A stretch of DNA of 62,993 nt from an uncultured Methylotenera sp. (GCF_946479685.1 NZ_CAMLGS010000012.1:1-62993), one strand, 5' to 3'; numbered from the stretch's first letter, positions 7,331 through 16,157 are shown. Notes: generated by a model not told the origin, from the sequence alone. Numbers and translations are program-made.

Positions 7331-8179
7331 CTAAGGGCTCACATACACAGTAATACCGCACTCTCTGATACGCTGTGCCACGGCTTCTAGCCACTCAGCA
7401 GGCAAGCGTGACAGTCTATCCACTTCCACCTGCTCGGAGCGGCGCGCTAGCCCATAAAGATGCACACCTTTAATCACATCCTTTGCCTGACTAATCAAGG
7501 CCAGGTAGTCATTTATATCGGCTTCACTTGGCGGTACGCCATCAAAAGCAAACATGCAGGTTTGGATAAAGGTTGGGCAAGCCTTAGCGCAGCTAATCAG
7601 GCGCTGCAAATGGCTGACTGGGTTTAAAGTAACATCATTCAAACGGGCAATGCCCGCCTTGGAGCCAGCATCGACTTTAAACCAAACCTCACCATTCAGT
7701 TTGGCCAAGTGTTTCATGTTATCCAGCATGCCAGGTTTGTCCATCAAGCTTCCGTTGGTGATTAGCCTGACTTTAATTTTGCCCAGCAGCTCAAAATCAC
7801 GCAGGACTTCTTCTACCAAAGCCAGCACCTGTGGAAACTCTTTAGCACTGGTAGGCTCACCGTTACCGGAGAATGCAATATCTTTCAGCTGACGGTCTTC
7901 CTCACTCACATAGTGCTGCATAAAGTCGCCATGCAGCACATCTTGCAGGAAAGTACGTAGCTCTTGTGCCAATACATCCAGCTCGATTGGTGGTGGTGTG
8001 CCGCGGGTCAGGTTAGGCACATTGCAGTAAACACAGCGCCAGTTGCAGGCATTATTCACGTTAAGATTAATGCCAACCGACACGCCGCCAGCACGCCGTG
8101 AAATTACAGGGTAGATATATTTAAGGCCAACCACGTCTCGATTATGATCGGTAGTTGTCAGGTGGTTTTTTATGGTCAT
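7331..8179 (-). CDS. radical SAM protein, unknown substrate
   Basis: A 282-residue protein with the radical SAM cluster motif CNWRCVYC (cysteines 45, 49, 52). An N-terminal lead-in RAGGVSVGINLNVNNAC and a GNGEPT segment (SAM-binding GGE-like motif) are also seen. Radical SAM enzymes use a 4Fe-4S cluster to make a 5'-deoxyadenosyl radical, but nothing visible identifies the substrate. It lies on the opposite strand to the cassettes and 73 bp downstream of fnr in the same direction, so it may be co-transcribed with fnr. The family call is firm; the function is open. Confidence 0.85.
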   Translation of the reverse strand: MTIKNHLTTTDHNRDVVGLKYIYPVISRRAGGVSVGINLNVNNACNWRCVYCNVPNLTRGTPPPIELDVLAQELRTFLQDVLHGDFMQHYVSEEDRQLKDIAFSGNGEPTSAKEFPQVLALVEEVLRDFELLGKIKVRLITNGSLMDKPGMLDNMKHLAKLNGEVWFKVDAGSKAGIARLNDVTLNPVSHLQRLISCAKACPTFIQTCMFAFDGVPPSEADINDYLALISQAKDVIKGVHLYGLARRSEQVEVDRLSRLPAEWLEAVAQRIRECGITVYVSP

Positions 8180-8252
8180 GCAGAAATCACTACTTTAAAG
8201 AAGATGCCGTAAGACAGCGCTGGCGATGCGTTACAGTTCACCCGCAAAACCA

Positions 8253-8981
8253 TTAATAAGTTTGCGGATTGAATATTTTTTTCAACGCATCAGGTTCCAA
8301 TACTTTGACGTAACGCTGCTTCACTTCAATAATGCCGTCCTCACTGAATTTAGAGAAAGCACGGCTCACAGTCTCCAGCTTAAGGCCAAGATAACTGCCA
8401 ATCTCTTCACGCGTCATGCGCAGTATCAGTTCAGACTGGGACAAGCCACGGGCATGCAGGCGCTGCAGCAGGTTTAGCAAAAATGCGGCTAAACGCTCTT
8501 CTGCACGCATATTGCCTAACAACATCATCACGCTATTCTCACGCACGATTTCACGGCTCATGATTTTATGCACGTGCCGCTGCAATGCAGGTAACTCGCG
8601 TGACAAGTCTTCCACCGTGGCAAACGGCATCACGCACACCTCGGCATCTTCCAACGCCACGGCATTACAGTTATGGCGGTCACTCACAATACCGTCCATG
8701 CCGATAATCTCGCCCGCCATCTGAAAGCCTGTCACCTGTTCGCGGCCATCTTCACTGGTCACGCAAGTTTTGAAAAAACCCGTACGTATCGCATACAACG
8801 AAGTAAACGTATCGCCACTATTAAACAGCAACTCGCCCTGTTTAACCCGGCGGCGCTTTTCCACTACCTCATCTAGCCTTTTCATTTCCTCAAGATTGAA
8901 GCCGACCGGCATGCACAACTCACGCAGATTACAGTTAGAACAAGCGACTTTAATGGATTCTAGATTTAAAACAGGTTGCAT
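8253..8981 (-). CDS. fnr: FNR/ANR-type oxygen-sensing transcription regulator
   Basis: A 242-residue CRP-family regulator. The N-terminus has the FNR cysteine pattern (C14, C17, C23: CSNCNLRELC) and C116 in VCVMPF matches the fourth ligand of the oxygen-labile 4Fe-4S cluster. A cyclic-nucleotide-like beta barrel follows. The C-terminal helix-turn-helix (MTREEIGSYLGLKLETVSRAFSKF) carries the E-x2-S-R recognition residues of FNR-type proteins. It is divergent from hemN, and a perfect FNR box lies between them at 9072-9085. It probably controls the cbb3, hemN and ompW genes in this window. Confidence 0.93.
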   Translation of the reverse strand: MQPVLNLESIKVACSNCNLRELCMPVGFNLEEMKRLDEVVEKRRRVKQGELLFNSGDTFTSLYAIRTGFFKTCVTSEDGREQVTGFQMAGEIIGMDGIVSDRHNCNAVALEDAEVCVMPFATVEDLSRELPALQRHVHKIMSREIVRENSVMMLLGNMRAEERLAAFLLNLLQRLHARGLSQSELILRMTREEIGSYLGLKLETVSRAFSKFSEDGIIEVKQRYVKVLEPDALKKIFNPQTY

Positions 8982-9071
8982 AATGTGCCCATTCGTACGA
9001 TTTCATTAAGCATACCGCTTTCAGCAGTTTGCCGCCAGTGAATTAAATAATCGTGACTTCATAATTATCTT

Positions 9072-9085
9072 TTGATGTGCATCAA
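9072..9085. promoter_or_regulatory. perfect FNR box in the fnr-hemN intergenic region
   Basis: TTGATGTGCATCAA exactly matches TTGAT-N4-ATCAA. If it acts at -41.5 it would put hemN transcription starts near 9120. The -10 region on that side is weak (near 9108-9113). On the minus side TTTAAT (9047-9042) could serve fnr, allowing autoregulation. Confidence 0.88.
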
Positions 9086-9119
9086 AGGCTTTTGCTAGTA
9101 AGCATGGCAAAGTGTAGCC

Positions 9120-9188
9120 CTGTAGTTTGCCCTGTAAATATTAGGTTTCCATCGTAATAGTAATGCGCTGTCGCCAGGCGAACTACAG
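9120..9188 (+). promoter_or_regulatory. long hairpin in the hemN leader
   Basis: The arms 9120-9131 (CTGTAGTTTGCC) and 9177-9188 (GGCGAACTACAG) pair over all 12 positions, one as G-U in RNA, and close a 45-base loop. The left arm begins at the place where an FNR box at -41.5 would start the transcript. The leader to the hemN ATG would be about 160 nt. Confidence 0.45.
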
Positions 9189-9280
9189 CAAAGTACCTAT
9201 TTAGGTATCAGATAAACGCCACTGTGCAGAATGCATTTTTATATTTACAGGATAAACCCAACGGTTTAGGAGTCACCATC

Positions 9281-10729
9281 ATGGTTGCCAACAACACTAT
9301 CAACTTTCCTAGCAATCAATCAGCTAATCAAAAGCTTGAAGCAAAAAACACGGCCCCTGCACTCACCCCTGAAACCTTACAAAAATTTGACGTTTCTGGG
9401 CCTAGATACACTTCTTACCCCACAGCAGACCGCTTTGTTGAGGCATTTACGGAAGAGTCCTATAAGCAGACGCTGGCACAACGCAGGATTGGCGGCTTAA
9501 CCTTGCCGCTGTCGATTTATGTGCATATTCCATTTTGTGAGTCACTGTGCTTTTTCTGCGCCTGCAATAAGATTGTGACCAAGCATCATGAGCGCAGTGC
9601 AGAGTATTTGAGATACTTAAGCCGTGAAATTGATTTACACGTTGAGCACTTGGGTGCAGGCCAAACCATCTCACAACTGCACTTAGGCGGCGGCTCCCCT
9701 ACTTTTTTCAGCGATGAAGAGCTTAGCGAACTGATGGCGATGATACGCCGCAGCTTTGTGCTGGCGCCTAATGGTGAGTACTCCATCGAGGTTGACCCGC
9801 GCACCGTGAACGAACAACGTCTGGCGCATTTAGCCTCACTGGGCTTCAATCGCCTAAGTTTTGGCGTGCAGGATTTTGACCCGGAAGTGCAAAAAGCCGT
9901 GCATCGCATCCAGCCGGCAGAGCAAGTGTTTTCACTGGTTGAAGCTGCACGCCGCTTGAAGTTTGATTCAGTCAATGCCGATTTGATTTATGGCCTACCC
10001 AAGCAATCGCCAGAGTCATTCTCAAAAACTTTGGCACAAATTGTAGAGCTCAGACCAGAGCGCATTGCTTTATACGCGTATGCTCATCTACCAGAGCGCT
10101 TTAAACCACAACGCAGAATTGATACTTACGAGCTGCCTGCGGCCTCTGCAAAAATCGCCATGCTATCCAATGCGATTGCGACATTCCTGAATGCCGGTTA
10201 TGTGTATGTGGGCATGGATCACTTTGCCCTGCCTACTGACGCACTGGCAATCGCCAAGCGCCAAGGCAGGCTGCACAGAAACTTTCAAGGCTATAGCACA
10301 CAACCAGATTGTGACTTAATCAGCTTAGGCGTTTCTGCCATTGGCCGCGTAGGCGCAACTTATAGCCAAAATGCAAAAACATTAGAGGAATATTACGACC
10401 TCCTGAACCAAGGCCGATTCCCTATTGTGCACGGTTTAGCATTAACGCGCGATGACCTAGTGCGCCGTGCGGTGATTATGGCCATTATGTGCCAAGGCGA
10501 GCTGCAGTACGAAGCCATTGAGCTTGCTTATATGATTAACTTTAAACAATACTTTGCCACCGAACTAGAAGCGCTGAAAGAACTGCAAAAAACCGGCATG
10601 GTCACATTAGATGAAAATAGCCTGCAAGTGACCGAGTTTGGCTGGTTCTTTGTGCGTGCAGTCGGTATGGTATTTGACCGTTACCTGCAAACCGACCGCA
10701 ACCGCGCTAGGTTCTCAAAAATCATTTAG
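9281..10729 (+). CDS. hemN: oxygen-independent coproporphyrinogen III oxidase
   Basis: HemN decarboxylates coproporphyrinogen III to protoporphyrinogen IX without O2, using a radical SAM cluster. The 482-residue protein has FDVSGPRYTSYPTADRF near the start and the cluster motif CESLCFFCAC with C86, C90, C93 as in true HemN. GGGSPTFF and the C-terminal HemN domain are also present. The frame is open from a GTG at 9224, but the ATG at 9281 has an AGGAG site 8 bp upstream and is chosen. The FNR box upstream suggests anaerobic induction, supplying haem for the cbb3 oxidase. Confidence 0.95.
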   Translation: MVANNTINFPSNQSANQKLEAKNTAPALTPETLQKFDVSGPRYTSYPTADRFVEAFTEESYKQTLAQRRIGGLTLPLSIYVHIPFCESLCFFCACNKIVTKHHERSAEYLRYLSREIDLHVEHLGAGQTISQLHLGGGSPTFFSDEELSELMAMIRRSFVLAPNGEYSIEVDPRTVNEQRLAHLASLGFNRLSFGVQDFDPEVQKAVHRIQPAEQVFSLVEAARRLKFDSVNADLIYGLPKQSPESFSKTLAQIVELRPERIALYAYAHLPERFKPQRRIDTYELPAASAKIAMLSNAIATFLNAGYVYVGMDHFALPTDALAIAKRQGRLHRNFQGYSTQPDCDLISLGVSAIGRVGATYSQNAKTLEEYYDLLNQGRFPIVHGLALTRDDLVRRAVIMAIMCQGELQYEAIELAYMINFKQYFATELEALKELQKTGMVTLDENSLQVTEFGWFFVRAVGMVFDRYLQTDRNRARFSKII

Positions 10730-10775
10730 GCACCGTCTTATTTAAACACGGCCGTTTAATTAGATTCTCTCCTCT

Positions 10776-10804
10776 GCCTGGCTGTAATGGCCAGGCTTTT
10801 TTTT
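10776..10804 (+). terminator. rho-independent terminator of hemN
   Basis: A 7-bp G+C-rich stem (GCCTGGC 10776-10782 with GCCAGGC 10790-10796) and a 7-base loop are followed by eight T (10797-10804). Confidence 0.92.
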
Positions 10805-10839
10805 GCCACAATAACCTGTCAGCTACTTTTGCAAACCAT

Positions 10840-10870
10840 AAAAAAAGCCCCTGCTACGAATAGCAGGGGC
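10840..10870 (-). terminator. rho-independent terminator of ompW
   Basis: Read on the minus strand, a perfect 10-bp stem (10870-10861 with 10856-10847, GCCCCTGCTA arms) with a 4-base loop is followed by seven T (10846-10840). It lies 62 bp beyond the ompW stop. Confidence 0.92.
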
Positions 10871-10931
10871 AAACGTGGAGGCCCTACAAACTGATATATT
10901 ATTGTGTGTTAATTAACGCTCACATCAACAA

Positions 10932-11630
10932 TTAGAATTTTTTACCGATACCGATACCAAACACCCATGGGTTGATATCTAGTGAGTCGATTTTGGTCCA
11001 TGCGCCACTTGCTAATGGATTTTTCAATTTCACTGTAGTGTCAATCGCCACGTATTTAACGTCCGCATTCAACAACCAGCCGTCTTTCAAGTTAACATCA
11101 ACACCAGCTTGCAATGCATAACCCCAGCTGTCGTTATCCACTTTAATTTTTGAACCAGCTAAAGCACCTTGTCTGATGTTAAGTTTTTTATCCAAAAAGT
11201 TAGTGTAGTTAATACCAGCACCTACGTATGGATCAATGGTTTGATCAGGATTAAAGTGCCACTGCACGGTTAATGTTGGTGGCAAAGCATCTACGCCGCC
11301 CAATAATTGATTACCAACTGTCGAGTTGGCATCACCCTTGATGCTTACATCGTGTTTAGAACCTGTTGCCAAAATCAATTCAGCAGCAATGTTTTTGGTA
11401 ATGTAGTAAGAGATATCCAACTCAGGGATGGTGTTGCTGTCTACAGACAACTCAGCACCAGGTGACATTACGTTAGCTACGTTTTTGTTAACGGTTTTAC
11501 CTAGTTTACTATCTTCGTTTGGGTTCACATTTGCAGCACGCGCACGCACTACCCAGTCACCGGCTTCTGCTTGTGCCAAGATTGGGGCAAATGCCGCAGC
11601 GATTGCTAACACTAATACTGACTTCTTCAT
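10932..11630 (-). CDS. ompW: OmpW-family outer membrane protein
   Basis: A 232-residue outer-membrane beta-barrel protein with signal peptide KKSVLVLAIAAAFAPILAQA. OmpW features include the early WVVRARAANVNP strand, VDPYVGAGINYT-like strands (here IDPYVGAGINYTNF), and a terminal FGIGIGKKF ending in phenylalanine, as needed for barrel insertion. OmpW forms a narrow hydrophobic channel. The frame is open 15 bp upstream, but the ATG at 11630 has a GGAG site. An FNR box and a TATAAT lie upstream, which fits the known anaerobic control of ompW in enterobacteria. Confidence 0.92.
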   Translation of the reverse strand: MKKSVLVLAIAAAFAPILAQAEAGDWVVRARAANVNPNEDSKLGKTVNKNVANVMSPGAELSVDSNTIPELDISYYITKNIAAELILATGSKHDVSIKGDANSTVGNQLLGGVDALPPTLTVQWHFNPDQTIDPYVGAGINYTNFLDKKLNIRQGALAGSKIKVDNDSWGYALQAGVDVNLKDGWLLNADVKYVAIDTTVKLKNPLASGAWTKIDSLDINPWVFGIGIGKKF

Positions 11631-11681
11631 TTTTTTACTCTCCACTTAAAATAAATTAACTAATTCAAATTCGATGGACGA

Positions 11682-11723
11682 ATTATATTGAGCTAATTTC
11701 TGATGCATTTTGATTTGCATCAA
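11682..11723 (-). promoter_or_regulatory. class II FNR-dependent promoter of ompW
   Basis: A perfect FNR box (TTGATTTGCATCAA, 11710-11723) is centred 32 bp upstream of a minus-strand TATAAT (11687-11682). That puts the box at about -42 from a start near 11675, the activating position for FNR. The leader to the ATG would be about 45 nt. Confidence 0.82.
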
Positions 11724-11739
11724 GTGAAGCGGTGCTAGC

Positions 11740-11769
11740 AAAAAATTGTTGCCGTTTTACAACGGCAAC
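11740..11769 (-). terminator. rho-independent terminator of rlmD
   Basis: Read on the minus strand, the 9-bp stem GTTGCCGTT (11769-11761) pairs with AACGGCAAC (11756-11748) over a 4-base loop. AA and six T follow. It lies 12 bp beyond the rlmD stop and just upstream of the ompW FNR box. Confidence 0.85.
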
Positions 11770-11780
11770 ATAGGGTCAAT

Positions 11781-13157
11781 TTAGTGTTTTAGCGTAAATA
11801 AAGCGATAGACTCGACATGCGCAGTGTGCGGGAACATATTAATAACGCCAGCCGCTTTTAACTGGTAGCCTTTTTCATTCACCAACACACCTGCATCGCG
11901 TGCCAATGTGGCAGGGTTACAGGAGACATAAACGATAGACTCCGGCTGATTGCTGTCATCTAGCGCTTTTACCAATTCAAATGCGCCATCACGCGGCGGG
12001 TCAACCAGCCATTTATCAAAACGGCCTAATTCGGTTAAGGCTTCAGGCGTCATTTTAAATAAATCAGCCACGCCAAATTTAACGTGCTTAATCTCATTAA
12101 GCTGTGCACTTTCATTGGCGCGCTCCACCAGGTTAGCCAAGCCCTCTAAGCCCAGCACTTGCGCCCCGCTACGTGCGATAGGCAGCGTAAAGTTGCCAAT
12201 ACCGCAGAAAAAGTCGGCAATCTTCTCATGTGCCTGTGGCTTAAGTAACTGCATGGCACGGCGTATCATCACCTGATTGATTTGCGGGTTTACTTGCGTA
12301 AACTCATTTGGCTTGAACGGATAAGTTAAATCAAACTCTGGCAGACTATATTGCAGCTGACTGTCGCCTAATGGATAAAATGGCTTGATGGTATCTGGGC
12401 CTTTAGTTTGCGTCCAAACCTGCACGCTATGGGCATCTGCAAATGCTTTCAACAAGGTTTCATCTTGTGCGGTTAACGGCGCCATAATGCGCAAAATCAA
12501 CACCACCACTGGCTTACCGGTGTGTGCGCTTGTATCTGCTTCGCCTACTGCCAATTCGATTTGCGGTAACTTATCGCGAATGCTTAATTGCACGATCAAA
12601 TCTTGCAGCGGTGCAATCAAGGCAGAAACTTCCGGCACTAATACTTCACAGCTATTCATGTCTGCAACAAAACGGGTTGCTTTTTCATTAAAACCAACCA
12701 ATACGCGCTGTTTTTTTTCTACGTATTTAACGCTTAAACGTGCTTTGTGGCGATAACCCCAGGTCGGGCCATAAAGTGGCGGCAGCATGTTTTCTGCTTT
12801 CACCTTACCGATATGCCATAAGTCACTCTCTAGCAGGCGTTGCTTGGTCGCCACTTGCGCCGCAAAATCCAGATGCTGCAATTTACAACCGCCACACACG
12901 CCAAAATGTGGGCACTTGGGCGTTACACGCTGGTTAGACTGCTTTAACACCTCCACCACGTTTGCTACTTCATAGCTAGGTTTAATGCGTTGTGATTGGA
13001 AAGTGACTTTCTCGCCTGGCAGTGCGCCATCTACAAAAATCGTTTTACCCTCATAACGGGTAACACCACGCCCTTCTTGGTCTAGTGATTCAATCACAGC
13101 AGTCAGGATAGGTGCCGGTACATTTTCAGCTTGCGCCTTATTTCTACGTTTTCTCAT
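11781..13157 (-). CDS. rlmD: 23S rRNA (uracil-1939-C5)-methyltransferase
   Basis: RlmD (RumA) methylates U1939 of 23S rRNA with SAM. The 458-residue protein has an N-terminal TRAM RNA-binding domain (about 12-70). The 4Fe-4S cluster cysteines are at 82, 88 and 91 ([10 protein letters not shown]), with a fourth probably in DMNSCEV. The Rossmann fold carries [14 protein letters not shown] and the DPPRDGA motif, and the catalytic loop [13 protein letters not shown] holds the nucleophilic cysteine. Length and motifs are normal. It is transcribed alone, with its own terminator. Confidence 0.94.
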   Translation of the reverse strand: MRKRRNKAQAENVPAPILTAVIESLDQEGRGVTRYEGKTIFVDGALPGEKVTFQSQRIKPSYEVANVVEVLKQSNQRVTPKCPHFGVCGGCKLQHLDFAAQVATKQRLLESDLWHIGKVKAENMLPPLYGPTWGYRHKARLSVKYVEKKQRVLVGFNEKATRFVADMNSCEVLVPEVSALIAPLQDLIVQLSIRDKLPQIELAVGEADTSAHTGKPVVVLILRIMAPLTAQDETLLKAFADAHSVQVWTQTKGPDTIKPFYPLGDSQLQYSLPEFDLTYPFKPNEFTQVNPQINQVMIRRAMQLLKPQAHEKIADFFCGIGNFTLPIARSGAQVLGLEGLANLVERANESAQLNEIKHVKFGVADLFKMTPEALTELGRFDKWLVDPPRDGAFELVKALDDSNQPESIVYVSCNPATLARDAGVLVNEKGYQLKAAGVINMFPHTAHVESIALFTLKH

Positions 13158-13307
13158 AGGCTAAATTTTACCGCAGAGCGGGTATTAGAGGAAATTATCT
13201 TATTTTGCTACACTGGAAATTGCTAATCGATAAACTTAAAGTTTAACGATTAGCTTAACAATATCGGACTCAAGCATTGAGCCAACAAAAACAATAAGGA
13301 AATCAAC

Positions 13308-14396
13308 ATGCTTAGAATTAGATCTACCCTGCTACTCTCAGCCCTATTGCCGTCTTTAGCGCTTATCGGCTGCGTCGCACCGCAAACACGTGCGCCTAGC
13401 CTCAATAACGCAACCACCGATGCTGAAACTAGGAAACAGCAAGAACTTGTGGTTGAAGACTACATGAGCAACTACAAAAAGCTGCAGAATGTTTCTTCAC
13501 GTATTGTCACTAACGGTACGGATTTGTGTGGCGACAAAGTCGCTGGCTACTATGGGTTTAACTATTGGAATCAAGACGGTTTTAAACCGGCTTGGAAAGA
13601 AATCACCAAGTCTAAATACAATCTGGATGAAAAATTTAAGATTCTGCACATTGTAGAAAAATCCCCAGCAGAGAAAGCAGCACTTAAAGAAGGTGATGTT
13701 TTGGTTTCGATTAACCACTGGCTAGTACCGGTAGGCAAAGATGCAGACAAACAGCTGGCGCAAAAACTGGCTGAGCAAGCAAAAAGTCTAGGCCCGGTAG
13801 AGCTCGCCGTATTAAGAGATGGTGCAGAACAAAAGGTATCCATCACACCTGTGAAATCGTGCGACTTTCAAGTGCACCTATCCCCTGATGACACCAAGAA
13901 CGCTTATGCCGATGGTACCAATATTGTAATGTACAAAGGCATGATGGATTTCTTCAAATCCGATGAAGAAATGGCACTAGTACTCAGCCATGAGCTTGCG
14001 CACAATGCAATGAAACACATCGATGCTAAAAAGAAAAATGCAACGACCGGTGGGGTTTTAGGCTTGCTGCTGGATATTGCCGCAGCCACTGCAGGCGTGA
14101 ATACCAACGGTGACTTTAGCCGCATGGGTGCAGGCATTGCCGGCAACGCGTACTCGGTTGAGTTTGAGCAAGAGGCAGACTATGTAGGCTTATACATTAT
14201 GCAAAAATCTGGCTTTAACATTGATAACGCTGCCGGTTTCTGGCGCAGAATGGCAGTGAATAACTCGCAAGCTATTACCATTAAATCATCACACCCAACT
14301 ACGCCACAGCGCTTTGTAGCGATTGAAGAAACCGTGAAGGAAATCAAAGGAAAGATTGAAAAAGGTGCAGCACTGACCCCAGAGTTAAAGAAGTAA
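13308..14396 (+). CDS. M48 metallopeptidase lipoprotein with PDZ domain
   Basis: A 362-residue envelope protease. The signal ends in the lipobox LIGC (C22), so it is a lipoprotein. A PDZ-like domain (about 110-182, with ILHIVEKSPAEKAALKEGDVL) precedes the zinc motif HELAH at 228-232, and EQEAD near 286 gives the third ligand. M48 lipoproteins such as BepA or LoiP act in outer-membrane quality control. The PDZ before the peptidase is less usual for BepA and may recruit substrates. An AAGGA site precedes the ATG at 13308. A second M48 lipoprotein is at 22810. Confidence 0.85.
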   Translation: MLRIRSTLLLSALLPSLALIGCVAPQTRAPSLNNATTDAETRKQQELVVEDYMSNYKKLQNVSSRIVTNGTDLCGDKVAGYYGFNYWNQDGFKPAWKEITKSKYNLDEKFKILHIVEKSPAEKAALKEGDVLVSINHWLVPVGKDADKQLAQKLAEQAKSLGPVELAVLRDGAEQKVSITPVKSCDFQVHLSPDDTKNAYADGTNIVMYKGMMDFFKSDEEMALVLSHELAHNAMKHIDAKKKNATTGGVLGLLLDIAAATAGVNTNGDFSRMGAGIAGNAYSVEFEQEADYVGLYIMQKSGFNIDNAAGFWRRMAVNNSQAITIKSSHPTTPQRFVAIEETVKEIKGKIEKGAALTPELKK

Positions 14397-14415
14397 CAGG
14401 GGAAATCACTGATTA

Positions 14416-14446
14416 AGAAATAATAGGGCCAAGCCCTATTATTTCT
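14416..14446. terminator. bidirectional hairpin between convergent genes
   Basis: A perfect 14-bp inverted repeat (14416-14429 with 14433-14446) has a 3-base loop. The outer half of the stem is A/T rich, so it can act as a terminator from either side for the M48 gene (plus) and the exonuclease gene (minus). Confidence 0.75.
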
Positions 14447-14458
14447 GATACTTGCCGA

Positions 14459-15232
14459 CTACTTCCAAGCCGCCAGGAATTCTGGCCAATGCGGGGCGGT
14501 ATAGCCGGATAAGGTATCACGCACCAGATTAATTTCCGCCTCATAAGCCTCAGGCGTTAAGTGGCCGCGCATCAATTGGAAGCGCAAGTAAACCAGATGC
14601 GTGTTGGCCACGTCCGTTTCACAATAATCTCTAATTTCAGCAATCTTGCCAGCCTTATAGGCATCCCACACCTTGCTGCCGTCCATGCCTAATTTGCCGG
14701 GAAAGCCGCACAGCTTGGCTAAATCATCTAACGGTGCATTGGCGCGCGCATTAAACATGGCCATCACATCCATCAAGTCTAAATGCCGGGTGTGATAGCG
14801 GCTGATATAGTTGTTCCACTTGAACTCTTTATCATCTTCACCTAAATCCCAATAGCGGCTGGCATTGATGCCATGAATCAACGCGCGGTAATGCAGCACC
14901 GGCAAATCGAAGCCGCCACCGTTCCAAGAAATAATCTGCGGCGTGTATTTTTCTATACCGTCAAAGAAACGCTGAATAATTTCAGCTTCTGTGGAATCCG
15001 GGTCACCTAGTGTCCATACTTTAAAGTGCTTACCTTCACGCAGCGCGCATGAGATTGCGCAAACACGGTGCTGGTGCAACGGCAAAAATTCCGTGCCATT
15101 TTGCTGCCGACGCTGATGCAAGGCAATCTTCGCCACGTCTTCATCTGAAATGTCGGCAGGTAAATCTAACAAGCTGCGGATACCATCGGTATCAGGAATG
15201 GTCTCAATATCAAAAACTAAGGTAGGGGTCAT
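14459..15232 (-). CDS. predicted 3'-5' exonuclease, PolB-exonuclease-like (DEDD superfamily)
   Basis: A 257-residue protein beginning MTPTLVFDIETIPDTDG, where FDIET is the first acidic exonuclease motif. SWNGGGFDLPVL provides the second conserved aspartate region and YCETDVANTHLVYLR the third. This set matches the family of predicted PolB-related 3'-5' exonucleases that act as separate small proteins. The DNA or RNA substrate is not evident. It is the last gene of a minus-strand run after ydbH-ynbE-ydbL. Confidence 0.82.
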   Translation of the reverse strand: MTPTLVFDIETIPDTDGIRSLLDLPADISDEDVAKIALHQRRQQNGTEFLPLHQHRVCAISCALREGKHFKVWTLGDPDSTEAEIIQRFFDGIEKYTPQIISWNGGGFDLPVLHYRALIHGINASRYWDLGEDDKEFKWNNYISRYHTRHLDLMDVMAMFNARANAPLDDLAKLCGFPGKLGMDGSKVWDAYKAGKIAEIRDYCETDVANTHLVYLRFQLMRGHLTPEAYEAEINLVRDTLSGYTAPHWPEFLAAWK

Positions 15233-15297
15233 GTCTGGGCTTTATTAAAATCTTAAGGAAACAAGCAGTAAATGCATCTGCACTATTTTCATCTACA

Positions 15298-15714
15298 CTA
15301 CTTTTTAGTCCAGCCGCCAGCGCCCTGCACCCACCATCCGCCTTGTGCTTTATCAATCCAACGGCTTGCAAAGGTATTCTGAATTTCAGCCTGCCACTCC
15401 GGATGGCCGTTTGCAGTCGCAATTTCCTGATACAGTTTGGCGCGGTCTGCGTTCTCGGCTGCCACTACGCCGTTTAATGCTGCGCGGTCTTTCAGCGGTA
15501 CAGCGTTAGCGTCACGCACTGTAACTAGGCCGTCTTTGGTCAAGCCCACAGCACCGCTTGCATAATGCGCAACCAACTGCCCGTGGCGGGCTTGCATGCT
15601 GCCCTTAATCGCCGAGATGGCTGGCGTATTCACTTCCAAATCGGCTGCTGCCACAACCAATTGACTAGCAAACATCGCAACCAGCAATAGTGCACTGAAT
15701 AATATTTTTTTCAT
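15298..15714 (-). CDS. ydbL: YdbL family periplasmic protein (DUF1318)
   Basis: A 138-residue secreted protein with signal KKILFSALLLVAMFASQLVVA. The DUF1318 body has IKGSMQARHGQLVAHYASGAVGLTKDGLVTVRD and a C-terminal end with WIDKAQGGWWVQ. Three ATG codons stand in a row; the third (15714) is 6 bp from AAAGGA and is preferred. In E. coli YdbL is a chaperone-like partner of the YdbH-YnbE envelope bridge. Here it follows a YnbE-like gene and ydbH, so the same trio is kept. Confidence 0.85.
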   Translation of the reverse strand: MKKILFSALLLVAMFASQLVVAAADLEVNTPAISAIKGSMQARHGQLVAHYASGAVGLTKDGLVTVRDANAVPLKDRAALNGVVAAENADRAKLYQEIATANGHPEWQAEIQNTFASRWIDKAQGGWWVQGAGGWTKK

Positions 15715-15767
15715 CATCATTCCTTTTATTCAATCATTGAAGAGCTTATATGTAAGCCCTGTTTTAT

Positions 15768-15944
15768 TTATTGAGGCTCTACCGGCGTGGTAGCAGGTTT
15801 TTCCGCACCATTTTTAAGCTGCCAAACATCGTCAATAATCTTGTCAGCGGCTTTTTCTGCGGCAGCAGCCGGAAAATAAATATTAATGGTGACGCAAGCG
15901 GGTAAAACGCATGCCAGCACCAAGGCGATTGACCAGTTTTTCAT
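15768..15944 (-). CDS. ynbE: YnbE-like small lipoprotein
   Basis: A 58-residue protein with a lipoprotein-like signal (KNWSIALVLACVLPAC; C17 is the likely lipidated cysteine). A short VTINIYFP beta strand and an A/K-rich helix (AAAAEKAADKIIDDVWQLK) follow. AAGGA lies 6 bp upstream of the ATG. E. coli YnbE is an outer-membrane lipoprotein that multimerises by beta strands at the end of YdbH. Length, signal, the single strand and the position between ydbH and ydbL all agree. The sequence itself is too short to be decisive. Confidence 0.75.
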   Translation of the reverse strand: MKNWSIALVLACVLPACVTINIYFPAAAAEKAADKIIDDVWQLKNGAEKPATTPVEPQ

Positions 15945-16097
15945 TAGCTATCCTTTATTATTCAATGTATTGCATTAGAACCACTTAAATTCATGGCCTA
16001 CTTTTGGCACTATTATTACTGCTTTGGCGAATACAAAGTATTCACGTACCAGACACACTAGCACTCAGTACAACTAGCGCTACCGCGCCATCTAACT

Positions 16098-16157
16098 GTG
16101 CTAACGCGCTCTAATATGTGTTAGCGCGCTCTACTACGTGCTAACGCACTATGGCCT
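16098..16157. repeat. 20-bp tandem repeat, three copies, crossing the ydbH stop codon
   Basis: Copies start at 16098, 16118 and 16138 with the common pattern GTGYTARCGCRCTCTA. A worse copy lies at 16078-16097. The last copy includes the ydbH stop codon (16141-16143) and its final codons, so the repeat sets the C-terminal residues. Confidence 0.75.

Noticed and set aside
7143..7334. 63-codon ORF after cassette 3
   Set aside because: It overlaps the cassette 3 end, the decayed attC and the hairpins, has no ribosome site, and its composition is not protein-like.
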